Position numbers and translations under genes: made by a program. Below the pieces are notes generated by a model. That model searched no databases and was not told the DNA's origin. It was given only the letters and a program-made list of their open reading frames with translations. Below, piece by piece: positions 5,846 through 10,463 of a stretch of DNA of 10,463 nucleotides. Position 1 is the stretch's first letter; each line of letters starts with the position of its first letter. Origin of the DNA: Patescibacteria group bacterium (GTDB lineage Bacteria; Patescibacteriota; Minisyncoccia; Minisyncoccales; CG1-02-41-26); the NCBI GenBank assembly GCA_018830365.1, contig JAHJSK010000017.1, positions 1 to 10,463 of the forward strand, given 5' to 3'.

Positions 5846-6535
5846 TTATCTCATTATTTTGAGCGTAATTGCGGGAATTTCTTTTGTAAAAAAACTTTTT
5901 ACCTTTTTCCAATTTGCGTCAAAATAAATTTTTGGTTCAGGATCGCGCTCCGCGTCTTCAAAATATACCATACTTTTTAGAATGTGATGGTAATTATGAG
6001 CAATAGATGGATATTGAATTTTGAACCGCTTTATAATATCTTCCAACGATTCTATATTTTTCGCGCACCAATAAAGGTCAAAAAAATCTCTTTTGCGACA
6101 GCGTTGTGAGATGGCGATAATTTTCATAACACTTATATCAATTTTATTGAGAATTTTAATTGAACCGCATTGAATAAAATTTTGTTTGGGAACAAAAAAT
6201 GAATAGGCTCTAAAACTTACTTTGGATTTGAACAATTGTCCTTTGAATAATTGTCCACAGATTGTGTTTTTTTCCTCAACATCCGTGCTCCAATTTTTGT
6301 TATCAATGAAACACTTGATTAGTTTTTTTTCATCAAAACTACGCTCTTTTGTAAAGAAATCTAAGTCAAAAGATTTGCGATTGCCAGCTTGAAGCGCCAA
6401 AGCTGTTCCGCCTGCAAGATACCATTTTGATTTTTTCAGCCACTCTTGCTTTGATAAATAATCAAGAGCTTTTTTTGTTGTTCTTGGCAAAATTTCAAAA
6501 TGAAAATTTAATTGTTTTTGAGAATCAATGTCCAT
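5846..6535 (-). CDS. AbiEii/AbiGii-family nucleotidyltransferase toxin
   Basis: From the ATG at 6535 the protein has 229 residues. Its N-terminal half carries the nucleotidyltransferase core of AbiEii-type toxins: YLAGGTALAL (39-48), then RKSFDLDFF with the metal-binding Asp57 and Asp59. Later, a conserved Lys and the KRDFFDLYW motif are visible. Family toxins of this fold (AbiEii, MenT) modify tRNA or block growth and can abort phage infection; the target here is unknown. A 5-residue unit (GQLFK) is duplicated by a 15-bp tandem repeat at 6227-6256. The start is uncertain, because ATGs at 6562 and 6619 are also in frame but would lengthen the overlap with the upstream antitoxin. The chosen start overlaps it by 28 nt, suggesting coupled translation. 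acs follows after 5 nt. Confidence 0.8.
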   Translation of the reverse strand: MDIDSQKQLNFHFEILPRTTKKALDYLSKQEWLKKSKWYLAGGTALALQAGNRKSFDLDFFTKERSFDEKKLIKCFIDNKNWSTDVEEKNTICGQLFKGQLFKSKVSFRAYSFFVPKQNFIQCGSIKILNKIDISVMKIIAISQRCRKRDFFDLYWCAKNIESLEDIIKRFKIQYPSIAHNYHHILKSMVYFEDAERDPEPKIYFDANWKKVKSFFTKEIPAITLKIMR

Positions 6536-6735
6536 AACTTTTTGGTGTCTTGTCGCAAACATCTTGATTTGGCGATAACTTTTTTTAATAATCTTTTGCT
6601 GTAAAAATCTAAAACCCACCTTGCTTCTTTATCATTTCCAAAATCAGCCACTCGTTCAATAATATATTGGGCGTTTTTTATTGGGTCTATTCTTTTCGGG
6701 TCAGTATCCCAAAATAACGCTTGTCTGAATTTCAT
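6508..6735 (-). CDS. DUF6922-like protein, probable antitoxin of the AbiEii-type toxin
   Basis: The 75-residue protein (MKFRQALFWDTDPKRIDP..., ...DFGNDKEARWVLDFY) matches my memory of the small DUF6922 proteins usually encoded just before AbiEii-type nucleotidyltransferases. The hallmarks are the FWD.DP..ID start and the FGNDKE.RW centre. The family assignment is from recall and was not checked. Its 3' end overlaps the toxin gene. A good promoter lies just upstream, with the -10 box ending 8 nt before the ATG, so this is the first gene of a unit that probably includes acs. The antitoxin role is inferred from the pairing. Confidence 0.72.
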   Translation of the reverse strand: MKFRQALFWDTDPKRIDPIKNAQYIIERVADFGNDKEARWVLDFYSKRLLKKVIAKSRCLRQDTKKLWTLILKNN

Positions 6736-6743
6736 ATTTTATG

Positions 6744-6772
6744 ATTTTATCAAAAATTATCGTGATTTGCAA
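6744..6772 (-). promoter_or_regulatory. Promoter of the antitoxin-toxin-acs unit
   Basis: On the minus strand TTGCAA (6772-6767) and TAAAAT (6749-6744) are separated by 17 bp, close to the sigma-70 consensus. Only 8 nt separate the -10 box from the ATG at 6735, so the transcript would begin at or almost at the start codon. Confidence 0.55.
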
Positions 6773-6849
6773 TTTGCAATTTGCTGCGCGAAATCTCGCT
6801 TAGTAAAACGAGTAAGCGAAAGGAGACCCGCTCTCCTCTTTCGTCTATT

Positions 6850-6883
6850 CAAAAACACGACGCTATCAATTACAGCGGCGTGT
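6850..6883 (-). terminator. Intrinsic terminator after vapBC
   Basis: On the minus strand ACACGCCGCT (6883-6874) pairs with AGCGTCGTGT (6864-6855) with one mismatch, across a 9-nt loop, and a T-run follows directly (TTTT at 6854-6851). It lies 49 nt past the vapC stop and separates vapBC from the next unit. A further hairpin with AGGAGA/TCTCCT arms (6821-6837) follows in the same gap. Confidence 0.7.
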
Positions 6884-6931
6884 TGATTAAAACATCAAAA
6901 ATCTATTATTAAATAAAACAAGTAAAACAAA

Positions 6932-7303
6932 TTAAACTTCTTGAAGAGAAAATTTGGGAATTTTTTTGAAGTCGCGAATGTTGCGAGTAATCAAAGTTGA
7001 ACCGGTAAAAATCGTGGTGGCAGCAATAATGCTATCGGGGGTTTTGAGCTTATATTTTCTACGAAGAAATCCAGCTATTTTAGCAAGATGAGAATCTAAT
7101 GGAATAATGGAAAGAGTGGATAAAATATTTTCAATTTTTTCTATCTCTTTTACGGTCAATTTGGAAAATCCAAAAAGTTCAACCTCGCTGACGGAAGCAA
7201 TATAAATAGGAGAGGGTTGATTAAGAATTTTATCTAAAAATATTACTACTTCGGAATCGTCTTTGAGATAATAAATTATAGCATTAGTATCAAGGGTATA
7301 CAT
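6932..7303 (-). CDS. vapC: VapC-type PIN-domain ribonuclease toxin
   Basis: This is a 123-residue PIN domain. The acidic metal-binding residues expected of the family are present: Asp5 in LDTNAIIYYL, Glu42 in SVSEVEL, Asp90 in KTPDSIIAA and Asp111 in TRNIRDF. VapC toxins cut RNA, often tRNA or rRNA, and are held inactive by VapB; the target here is unknown. The length and motif order are normal and the protein looks intact. It begins 3 nt after the stop of the upstream basic antitoxin gene, a typical vapBC arrangement, and is followed by an intrinsic terminator. Confidence 0.92.
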   Translation of the reverse strand: MYTLDTNAIIYYLKDDSEVVIFLDKILNQPSPIYIASVSEVELFGFSKLTVKEIEKIENILSTLSIIPLDSHLAKIAGFLRRKYKLKTPDSIIAATTIFTGSTLITRNIRDFKKIPKFSLQEV

Positions 7304-7306
7304 AAA

Positions 7307-7501
7307 TTAAACAGAGGAAAAAATTTTCCATTCTTGACGCATTTTTTTCAATTCTTTTATCGGTTCTGGCTTGCGATTTTTCCACATTCCTTTAACTTTT
7401 TTCCAAATTAAAAAACGGCCCTTTTGCTCTAAAAGAGAATATAAATAATTAGGAATTTCCATTTTTTCAATCTTATTAGTTTTAATAGTGGCAATGGGCA
7501 T
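7307..7501 (-). CDS. vapB: VapB-like antitoxin
   Basis: This small basic protein has 64 residues and lies directly upstream of vapC with a 3-nt gap. Its N-terminal strand and helix (MPIATIKTNKIEKMEIPNYL) would form the DNA-binding half, although I cannot assign a named fold. The C-terminal part (GMWKNRKPEPIKELKKMRQEW) resembles the toxin-wrapping tails of VapB proteins, with a Trp/Arg/Glu-rich ending. The identification rests mainly on position and this tail. The ATG has no Shine-Dalgarno; a TACAAT sequence lies 5 nt before it and may be a -10 box of a leaderless message, but no convincing -35 box accompanies it. Confidence 0.75.
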   Translation of the reverse strand: MPIATIKTNKIEKMEIPNYLYSLLEQKGRFLIWKKVKGMWKNRKPEPIKELKKMRQEWKIFSSV

Positions 7502-7556
7502 AAATAATTGTAGTTAAAAATAAACCCCGAACATTTGAGGTGTATTGTCTGCACTT

Positions 7557-7647
7557 GCCTGCCTGCGGTAGGCAGGCTCGTGAAAACAAAAATCTTGCCC
7601 TGTTAAATTTGTAAAACAACTATTTAACAGGGTGAATTTTTGTTTTC
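7557..7647. repeat. Composite palindrome with a full-size copy of the dispersed hairpin
   Basis: A GC-rich hairpin, GCCTGCCT (7557-7564) and AGGCAGGC (7570-7577), is followed by a 66-bp nested palindrome. The outer arms are GAAAACAAAAAT (7582-7593) and ATTTTTGTTTTC (7636-7647). The inner arms are CCCTGTTAAAT (7598-7608) and ATTTAACAGGG (7622-7632). It is the same element as at 84-120 in opposite orientation, with the outer arms complete. It lies upstream of vapB on the minus strand. A short CCCC...AACATTTGAGG motif at 7524-7539 resembles the hairpin at 8011-8034. Confidence 0.9.
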
Positions 7648-7738
7648 CCTCGCTTCGTTTGATAATAGAAAGTTAAATTAACTATACTGATTTTAATTGT
7701 AATAATTTAAAAATTAATGTCAACAAGCCCCAAACATT

Positions 7739-8008
7739 TGTCGTAGCCATTTAGAAATGTCCTACCCCCAGCCATTTAGAAATGTCCTATTTTAATAATT
7801 TTGTGCCATAATTTCTCAGATTAAAAGGTCAAAATAATTAGGTGAATAATTTAATCAACCTAAAAAAATATTATGACTGGACTAATCGCTATGACTCAAA
7901 AAAAATTATCAAGATGTGGAGCAATTAAAGGTCGAAATTTAACAAAAAAATTAACAGGTAGGACATTTCTAAATGGCTCAACTAGGACATTATCATGTGG
8001 CTGCGACA
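7739..8008 (+). mobile_element. 270-bp internally deleted insertion sequence (IS481-like ends)
   Basis: The ends are inverted repeats, TGTCGTAGCC (7739-7748) and GGCTGCGACA (7999-8008). Inside them AGCCATTTAGAAATGTCCTA occurs twice on the left (7745-7764, 7770-7789), and its complement occurs once exactly (7959-7978) and once degenerate (7983-8002) on the right, probably transposase-binding sites. TGT...ACA ends are typical of the IS481 group with integrase-core transposases. AGCCCCAAACATTTG stands at both sides (7726-7740 and 8011-8025), overlapping the left end by 2 nt and offset 2 nt on the right; it looks like a long target duplication. The middle holds only the start of a transposase, so the copy cannot move by itself. 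Confidence 0.8.
7873..7958 (+). pseudogene. 5' remnant of the insertion-sequence transposase
   Basis: ATG at 7873 opens MTGLIAMTQKKLSR, which resembles the start of helix-turn-helix/integrase-core transposases (from memory, MT..KELSRYE.I...). After about 25 codons the frame runs straight into the right-end repeats. The helix-turn-helix and the DDE catalytic core are missing. The open frame continues to 8055, but only through the element's end and flanking hairpin. Confidence 0.55.
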
Positions 8009-8010
8009 CT

Positions 8011-8040
8011 AGCCCCAAACATTTGAGTGGGGCTTATTTT
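8011..8040 (+). terminator. Terminator-like hairpin next to the insertion-sequence remnant
   Basis: Arms AGCCCCA (8011-8017) and TGGGGCT (8028-8034) are followed on the plus strand by TATTTT. The left half is repeated alone at 7726-7740, so the mobile element appears to have entered this hairpin and duplicated part of it. No plus-strand gene needing a terminator is visible here. Confidence 0.5.
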
Positions 8041-8110
8041 CGAGCGAATGGGTAAGCGAATGAAAATGACAACACAAAATCCAAAAATTTATATTTTAAA
8101 TTTTGAATTG

Positions 8111-8150
8111 CTTGCCCTGTTGGATTTGCTTTGCAATTATTCAATAGGGT
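8111..8150 (-). repeat. Diverged copy of the dispersed hairpin after the membrane gene
   Basis: The arms are CCCTGTTGGAT (8115-8125) and ATTCAATAGGG (8139-8149). Compared with the consensus both arms have changed, but as RNA the plus-strand version stays fully paired through G-U wobbles. It lies 11 nt past the stop codon of the minus-strand membrane gene, in its 3' untranslated region. Confidence 0.85.
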
Positions 8151-8161
8151 ACACTTTGCGT

Positions 8162-8674
8162 TTACTTCTTGCACATCGCGCCAATAACAGCGCCTTTGAT
8201 TAACAAAACAACCAATCCCATAATTGTCATATAAGCAATCCACTCAACAGCCACATTCATCCACATATAAATCGCGAACATTCCCGGCAAAGCAGAAACC
8301 AGCCAAACCAAAAATCCGAACTTAACTCCTTTTTTCCAGCCAGAATAAGGAATTCCATCGTATAATTTCATAAAAACGCACACTAAAATCATAGACAAAA
8401 TAAATTCGCCAACAAAATTAACAGCCATTGCTTTGACACTCGGCGCAACATCTAATCCATATTTCCAAGCGCTGATTGGCTCAATCGCATAAATCCATTT
8501 AAAAAGCCAACCGCAAGTTAAAAAACCAAACACTGTTCCGATAATAGTAATCACCAATGCAGGCAATAAAACATTAGGGCAATTACAATTTGAACAACAG
8601 CAATTTGTTTTTTCGCTTGTTTTTCCATTTGAGCAGCAATTTGTTTTTGGGGTTGAAACATTTTCTCCATTCAT
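8162..8674 (-). CDS. Multi-pass membrane protein with a cysteine-rich N-terminal tail
   Basis: The protein has 170 residues. A hydrophilic N-terminus has seven cysteines (13, 14, 25, 26, 27, 30, 32), in CC and CCC clusters spaced by Ser/Asn/Lys, and could bind metal. Four hydrophobic segments follow, at about 35-57, 84-103, 119-138 and 143-166. The pattern of KAMAVNF, the second helix and a final GAVIGAM is reminiscent of DUF1761-type membrane proteins, but this is a weak resemblance and I assign no function. It starts 40 nt after gap and is probably in the same transcript. No Shine-Dalgarno is present. A copy of the dispersed hairpin lies just after its stop. Confidence 0.8.
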   Translation of the reverse strand: MNGENVSTPKTNCCSNGKTSEKTNCCCSNCNCPNVLLPALVITIIGTVFGFLTCGWLFKWIYAIEPISAWKYGLDVAPSVKAMAVNFVGEFILSMILVCVFMKLYDGIPYSGWKKGVKFGFLVWLVSALPGMFAIYMWMNVAVEWIAYMTIMGLVVLLIKGAVIGAMCKK

Positions 8675-8714
8675 ATTTTTTTAAAATTTTTAAACTACTT
8701 TTTTTCGACCTTTT

Positions 8715-9725
8715 TTATAATTTTTTTCCAACAAATTCGGCAAATTCAGCCAAGCGGCAAGCATAACCCCATTCATTGTCATACCACGCGACAACTTTAA
8801 TCAAATTATCTTTCACCATTGTTAATTCCGCGTCAATAATGGCTGAAAAAGAATTGCCAATATAGTCAGAAGAAACTAAAGGCGTGCTTTCAATTCCTAA
8901 AATCCCTTTAAGCCCTTTTTCTTGCGAGGCATTTTTGAAAATCAAATTTACTTCTTCTGCTGTGGTTTGTTTTTCTACTTGGCAAATTAAATCCAAAACA
9001 GAAACCGTTGCAACCGGAACTCGCAAGCTTATTCCGTCTAATTTTCCCTTTAATTCTGGAATTACATTGCCAATAGCTTTTGCCGCGCCAGTAGTTGTTG
9101 GGATAATGTTTATGCCTGCTGTTCTTGCTCGTCTTAAATCTTTGTGCGCCAAATCTAAAATTCGCTGGTCATTGGTATAGCTGTGAACAGTAGTCATAAA
9201 ACCCTTAATAATTTTAAAATTCTCGTGCAAAATTTTTGCAACAGGAGCCAAGCAATTAGTGGTACAGGAAGCCATATCGCAAATCTCGTCTTTTTCGAAC
9301 TCAAATTTCTCTTCATTTACTCCTAAAACATAGGAAGGAATTTTTTCCGGATTTTTTGATGGAGCGGAAATTATTACTTTTTTCGCGCCAGCTTCAATGT
9401 GCTTTCTTGCCCCTTCATAATCAGTAAAAACGCCCGAGCATTCCAAAACAATGTCAATTCCCATTTCTTTCCAAGGCAAATTTGAAGGATCTGGCTCGGC
9501 AAAAACTTTAATCTCTTTTTTGTCAATCAAAATAGCATTTCCCGTAAAATCGCAGGATTTTTCAAAAATTCCATAAGTGGAATCGTATTTTAATAAATGA
9601 GCCAGTGTTTTTGGATTGGTTAAATCGTTGATAGCGACAAGAGCCAAATCAGGATGATTTTTTAAAATCCTCCGACACGCAGCCCGGCCAATTCTCCCAA
9701 AACCATTAATAGCGATTTTTGTCAT
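8715..9725 (-). CDS. gap: Glyceraldehyde-3-phosphate dehydrogenase
   Basis: This phosphorylating glycolytic enzyme oxidises glyceraldehyde 3-phosphate to 1,3-bisphosphoglycerate with NAD in the cytoplasm. At 336 residues it has normal length and is complete. It shows the Rossmann motif INGFGRIGR (6-14), Asp34 in AINDLTNP as expected for NAD preference, the active-site segment ASCTTNCLAP with catalytic Cys154, the base His181 in TTVHSYTNDQ, and the C-terminal WYDNEWGYACRL. It begins 11 nt after the hicA stop, so it may be read from the hicBA promoter. A TATAAT lies 10 nt before its ATG, inside the end of hicA, and could give it a separate promoter. A short fragment of another gap 5' end lies at 10275-10316. 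Confidence 0.97.
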   Translation of the reverse strand: MTKIAINGFGRIGRAACRRILKNHPDLALVAINDLTNPKTLAHLLKYDSTYGIFEKSCDFTGNAILIDKKEIKVFAEPDPSNLPWKEMGIDIVLECSGVFTDYEGARKHIEAGAKKVIISAPSKNPEKIPSYVLGVNEEKFEFEKDEICDMASCTTNCLAPVAKILHENFKIIKGFMTTVHSYTNDQRILDLAHKDLRRARTAGINIIPTTTGAAKAIGNVIPELKGKLDGISLRVPVATVSVLDLICQVEKQTTAEEVNLIFKNASQEKGLKGILGIESTPLVSSDYIGNSFSAIIDAELTMVKDNLIKVVAWYDNEWGYACRLAEFAEFVGKKL

Positions 9726-9735
9726 ATCTATAATA

Positions 9736-9762
9736 ATTATAACAAATTTTCTAACTCTTCAA
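9736..9762 (-). promoter_or_regulatory. Possible gap promoter within the end of hicA
   Basis: A perfect TATAAT on the minus strand (9741-9736) lies 10 nt before the gap ATG. The best upstream partner is TTGAAG, but the spacing is only 15 bp, so the -35 assignment is weak. It would give an almost leaderless gap message independent of hicBA. Confidence 0.35.
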
Positions 9763-9964
9763 TACTGATTTCTGCATCTTTGATAATACTCTTCAATACT
9801 TTGGGGTGAAGAATTTTGCCGGAATGATAAGGCACGGTTACCCGTTTGCCATCGGAATTTTTATAAATTTTATGACTACCGCTCTGACGACTAAAAACAA
9901 AATTGACTTTCTCCAGTACGGCGATAATTTCTTTAGCGTGCAATCGAGGCAGTTTAAAAAACAT
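9737..9964 (-). CDS. hicA: HicA-type mRNA interferase toxin
   Basis: The 75-residue protein has the double-stranded-RNA-binding-like HicA fold signature: LPRLHAKEIIAVLEKVNF at the N-terminus, then the catalytic SGSHKIYKN with His31, KRVTVPYHSGKILHPKVLKSIIKDA, and a final IEELENLL helix. HicA toxins cleave mRNA and are neutralised by HicB. Length and motifs are normal and the toxin looks intact. It starts 3 nt after the hicB stop, so the antitoxin comes first. gap begins 11 nt later. Confidence 0.93.
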   Translation of the reverse strand: MFFKLPRLHAKEIIAVLEKVNFVFSRQSGSHKIYKNSDGKRVTVPYHSGKILHPKVLKSIIKDAEISIEELENLL

Positions 9965-9967
9965 AAA

Positions 9968-10192
9968 TTAAACCCCCACTTCCACAGTTGATAAACTCAC
10001 CGACTTTATTTCCGACAATTCTTCTTTGTCAGTAATTTTGTCTTCCAAATAAAGTTTGATGGCATCTTTAATATTTTCTACCGCCTCTTCGTAGGTATCG
10101 CCTTGACTATAACAACCCTGCAATTCCGGACAAAAAACAAAATAGCCATCTCTATCCTTTTCAACAACGATTGAAAAATGATAAGTTTTCAT
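9968..10192 (-). CDS. hicB: HicB-type antitoxin
   Basis: This 74-residue protein has the partial RNase H-like HicB fold: a first strand YHFSIVVEKDRDGYFVFCPEL, then the family motif GCYSQGDTYEEAVENIKDAIKLYLED. There is no C-terminal ribbon-helix-helix or helix-turn-helix extension, so it may lack DNA binding of its own, as in other short HicBs. Cognate of hicA immediately downstream. A promoter lies directly upstream. Confidence 0.93.
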   Translation of the reverse strand: MKTYHFSIVVEKDRDGYFVFCPELQGCYSQGDTYEEAVENIKDAIKLYLEDKITDKEELSEIKSVSLSTVEVGV

Positions 10193-10202
10193 AATGTTAA
10201 CT

Positions 10203-10230
10203 ATGATAGCAAAACAAAATTAGAAATCAA
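10203..10230 (-). promoter_or_regulatory. Promoter of hicBA (and possibly gap)
   Basis: On the minus strand TTGATT (10230-10225) and TATCAT (10208-10203) are spaced by 16 bp. The -10 box ends 10 nt before the hicB ATG, implying a leader of only a few nucleotides. Confidence 0.55.
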
Positions 10231-10463
10231 ATCCAAAAAAGAGTTCGATAAGGGTCTAACTAAAAAATAAGCGTCTTATTCTCCCAAAAACCATTGATTG
10301 CAATTTTTGTGGACATAATAAAAATTTTCAATTTACCCGCCTAAATTTTTTCAACCCTCAAAGATTTTAAAAAGAACTTAGCTGGGTAAAAAATTTTGGT
10401 GGGTAAATCAATTTCCCTGGACGCCTCCGAGCGGACTCCCCGTAGGGTTGCTTTTCAATGAAT
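10231..10463. other. Gene-free right end of the window with an inverted repeat
   Basis: Apart from the gap fragment, no gene is clear. Bases 10331-10351 and 10388-10408 are an inverted repeat matching at 19 of 21 positions (arms AAAAAATTT...GGGTAAAT), with a 36-nt loop. The last 50 bases are GC-richer and weakly self-complementary (CCCT...AGGG). A minus-strand frame is open from the edge to a TAA near 10371 (about 30 codons, YGESARRRPGKLIYPP within it); it could be the end of a gene or only part of a repeat. Confidence 0.5.
10275..10316 (-). pseudogene. 5' fragment of a second gap gene
   Basis: On the minus strand the ATG at 10316 opens MSTKIAINGF, which matches the gap start MTKIAINGF. The DNA GGTTTTTGGGAGAAT corresponds to GGTTTTGGGAGAAT in gap, with one extra T that shifts the frame, and similarity stops soon after. 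Several codons differ at third positions from the intact gap, so it is a diverged paralogue remnant rather than a recent copy. Confidence 0.65.

Noticed and set aside
3813..5912. acs starting at the ATG at 5912
   Set aside because: It overlaps the preceding toxin gene by 67 bp and adds a low-complexity 24-residue extension. The ATG at 5840 falls 5 nt after the upstream stop.
8034..8243. Minus-strand frame of 69 codons containing LLNNCKANPTGQ
   Set aside because: It overlaps the end of the membrane gene, and its similarity to the acs tail comes only from the shared hairpin repeat.

Overview
The window looks like chromosomal DNA from a low-GC member of the Candidate Phyla Radiation (Patescibacteria, most like Parcubacteria). 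This is inferred from gene style: compact AT-rich minus-strand genes, a type IV pilin-like protein, gatA, small toxin-antitoxin pairs, and palindromic repeats both between and inside genes. TAA, TAG and TGA all serve as stops, so the code is standard. I recognise no tRNA, rRNA or CRISPR array.

Every well-supported gene is on the minus strand. Read in transcription order from the right edge: hicB (10192-9968), hicA (9964-9737), gap (9725-8715), a Cys-tailed membrane protein (8674-8162); then vapB (7501-7307) and vapC (7303-6932), ending at an intrinsic terminator; then a DUF6922-like antitoxin (6735-6508), an AbiEii-type nucleotidyltransferase toxin (6535-5846) and acs (5840-3813); then a pseudopilin (3664-3056), gatA (2954-1404) and a single-pass membrane protein (1419-655) overlapping the end of gatA. 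Three different toxin-antitoxin pairs lie within about 4.4 kb. Two of them sit a few bases upstream of central-carbon enzymes (hicBA before gap, the AbiE-like pair before acs).

The most striking feature is palindromic DNA. One hairpin (arms CCCTGTTAAAT / ATTTAACAGGG) occurs five times, four times between genes and once inside acs. Other palindromes or tandem repeats interrupt acs (54 bp flanked by 7-bp direct repeats), gatA (about 110 bp, plus an AT-rich repeat) and the gene after gatA (two 96-bp tandem copies). All keep the frame and avoid stops. This resembles the Rickettsia palindromic elements, but the sequences are different and the comparison is mine.

Mobile and decayed DNA: a 270-bp internally deleted insertion-sequence derivative (7739-8008) keeps both ends and only the first codons of a transposase. 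A 5' fragment of a second gap gene lies at 10275-10316. A 35-bp inverted repeat (34/35) brackets the pilin-gatA segment (53-87 and 3741-3775).

Genes lack recognisable Shine-Dalgarno sequences, and the promoter-like sequences found place the -10 box only 8-10 nt before the ATG, suggesting leaderless or nearly leaderless mRNAs.
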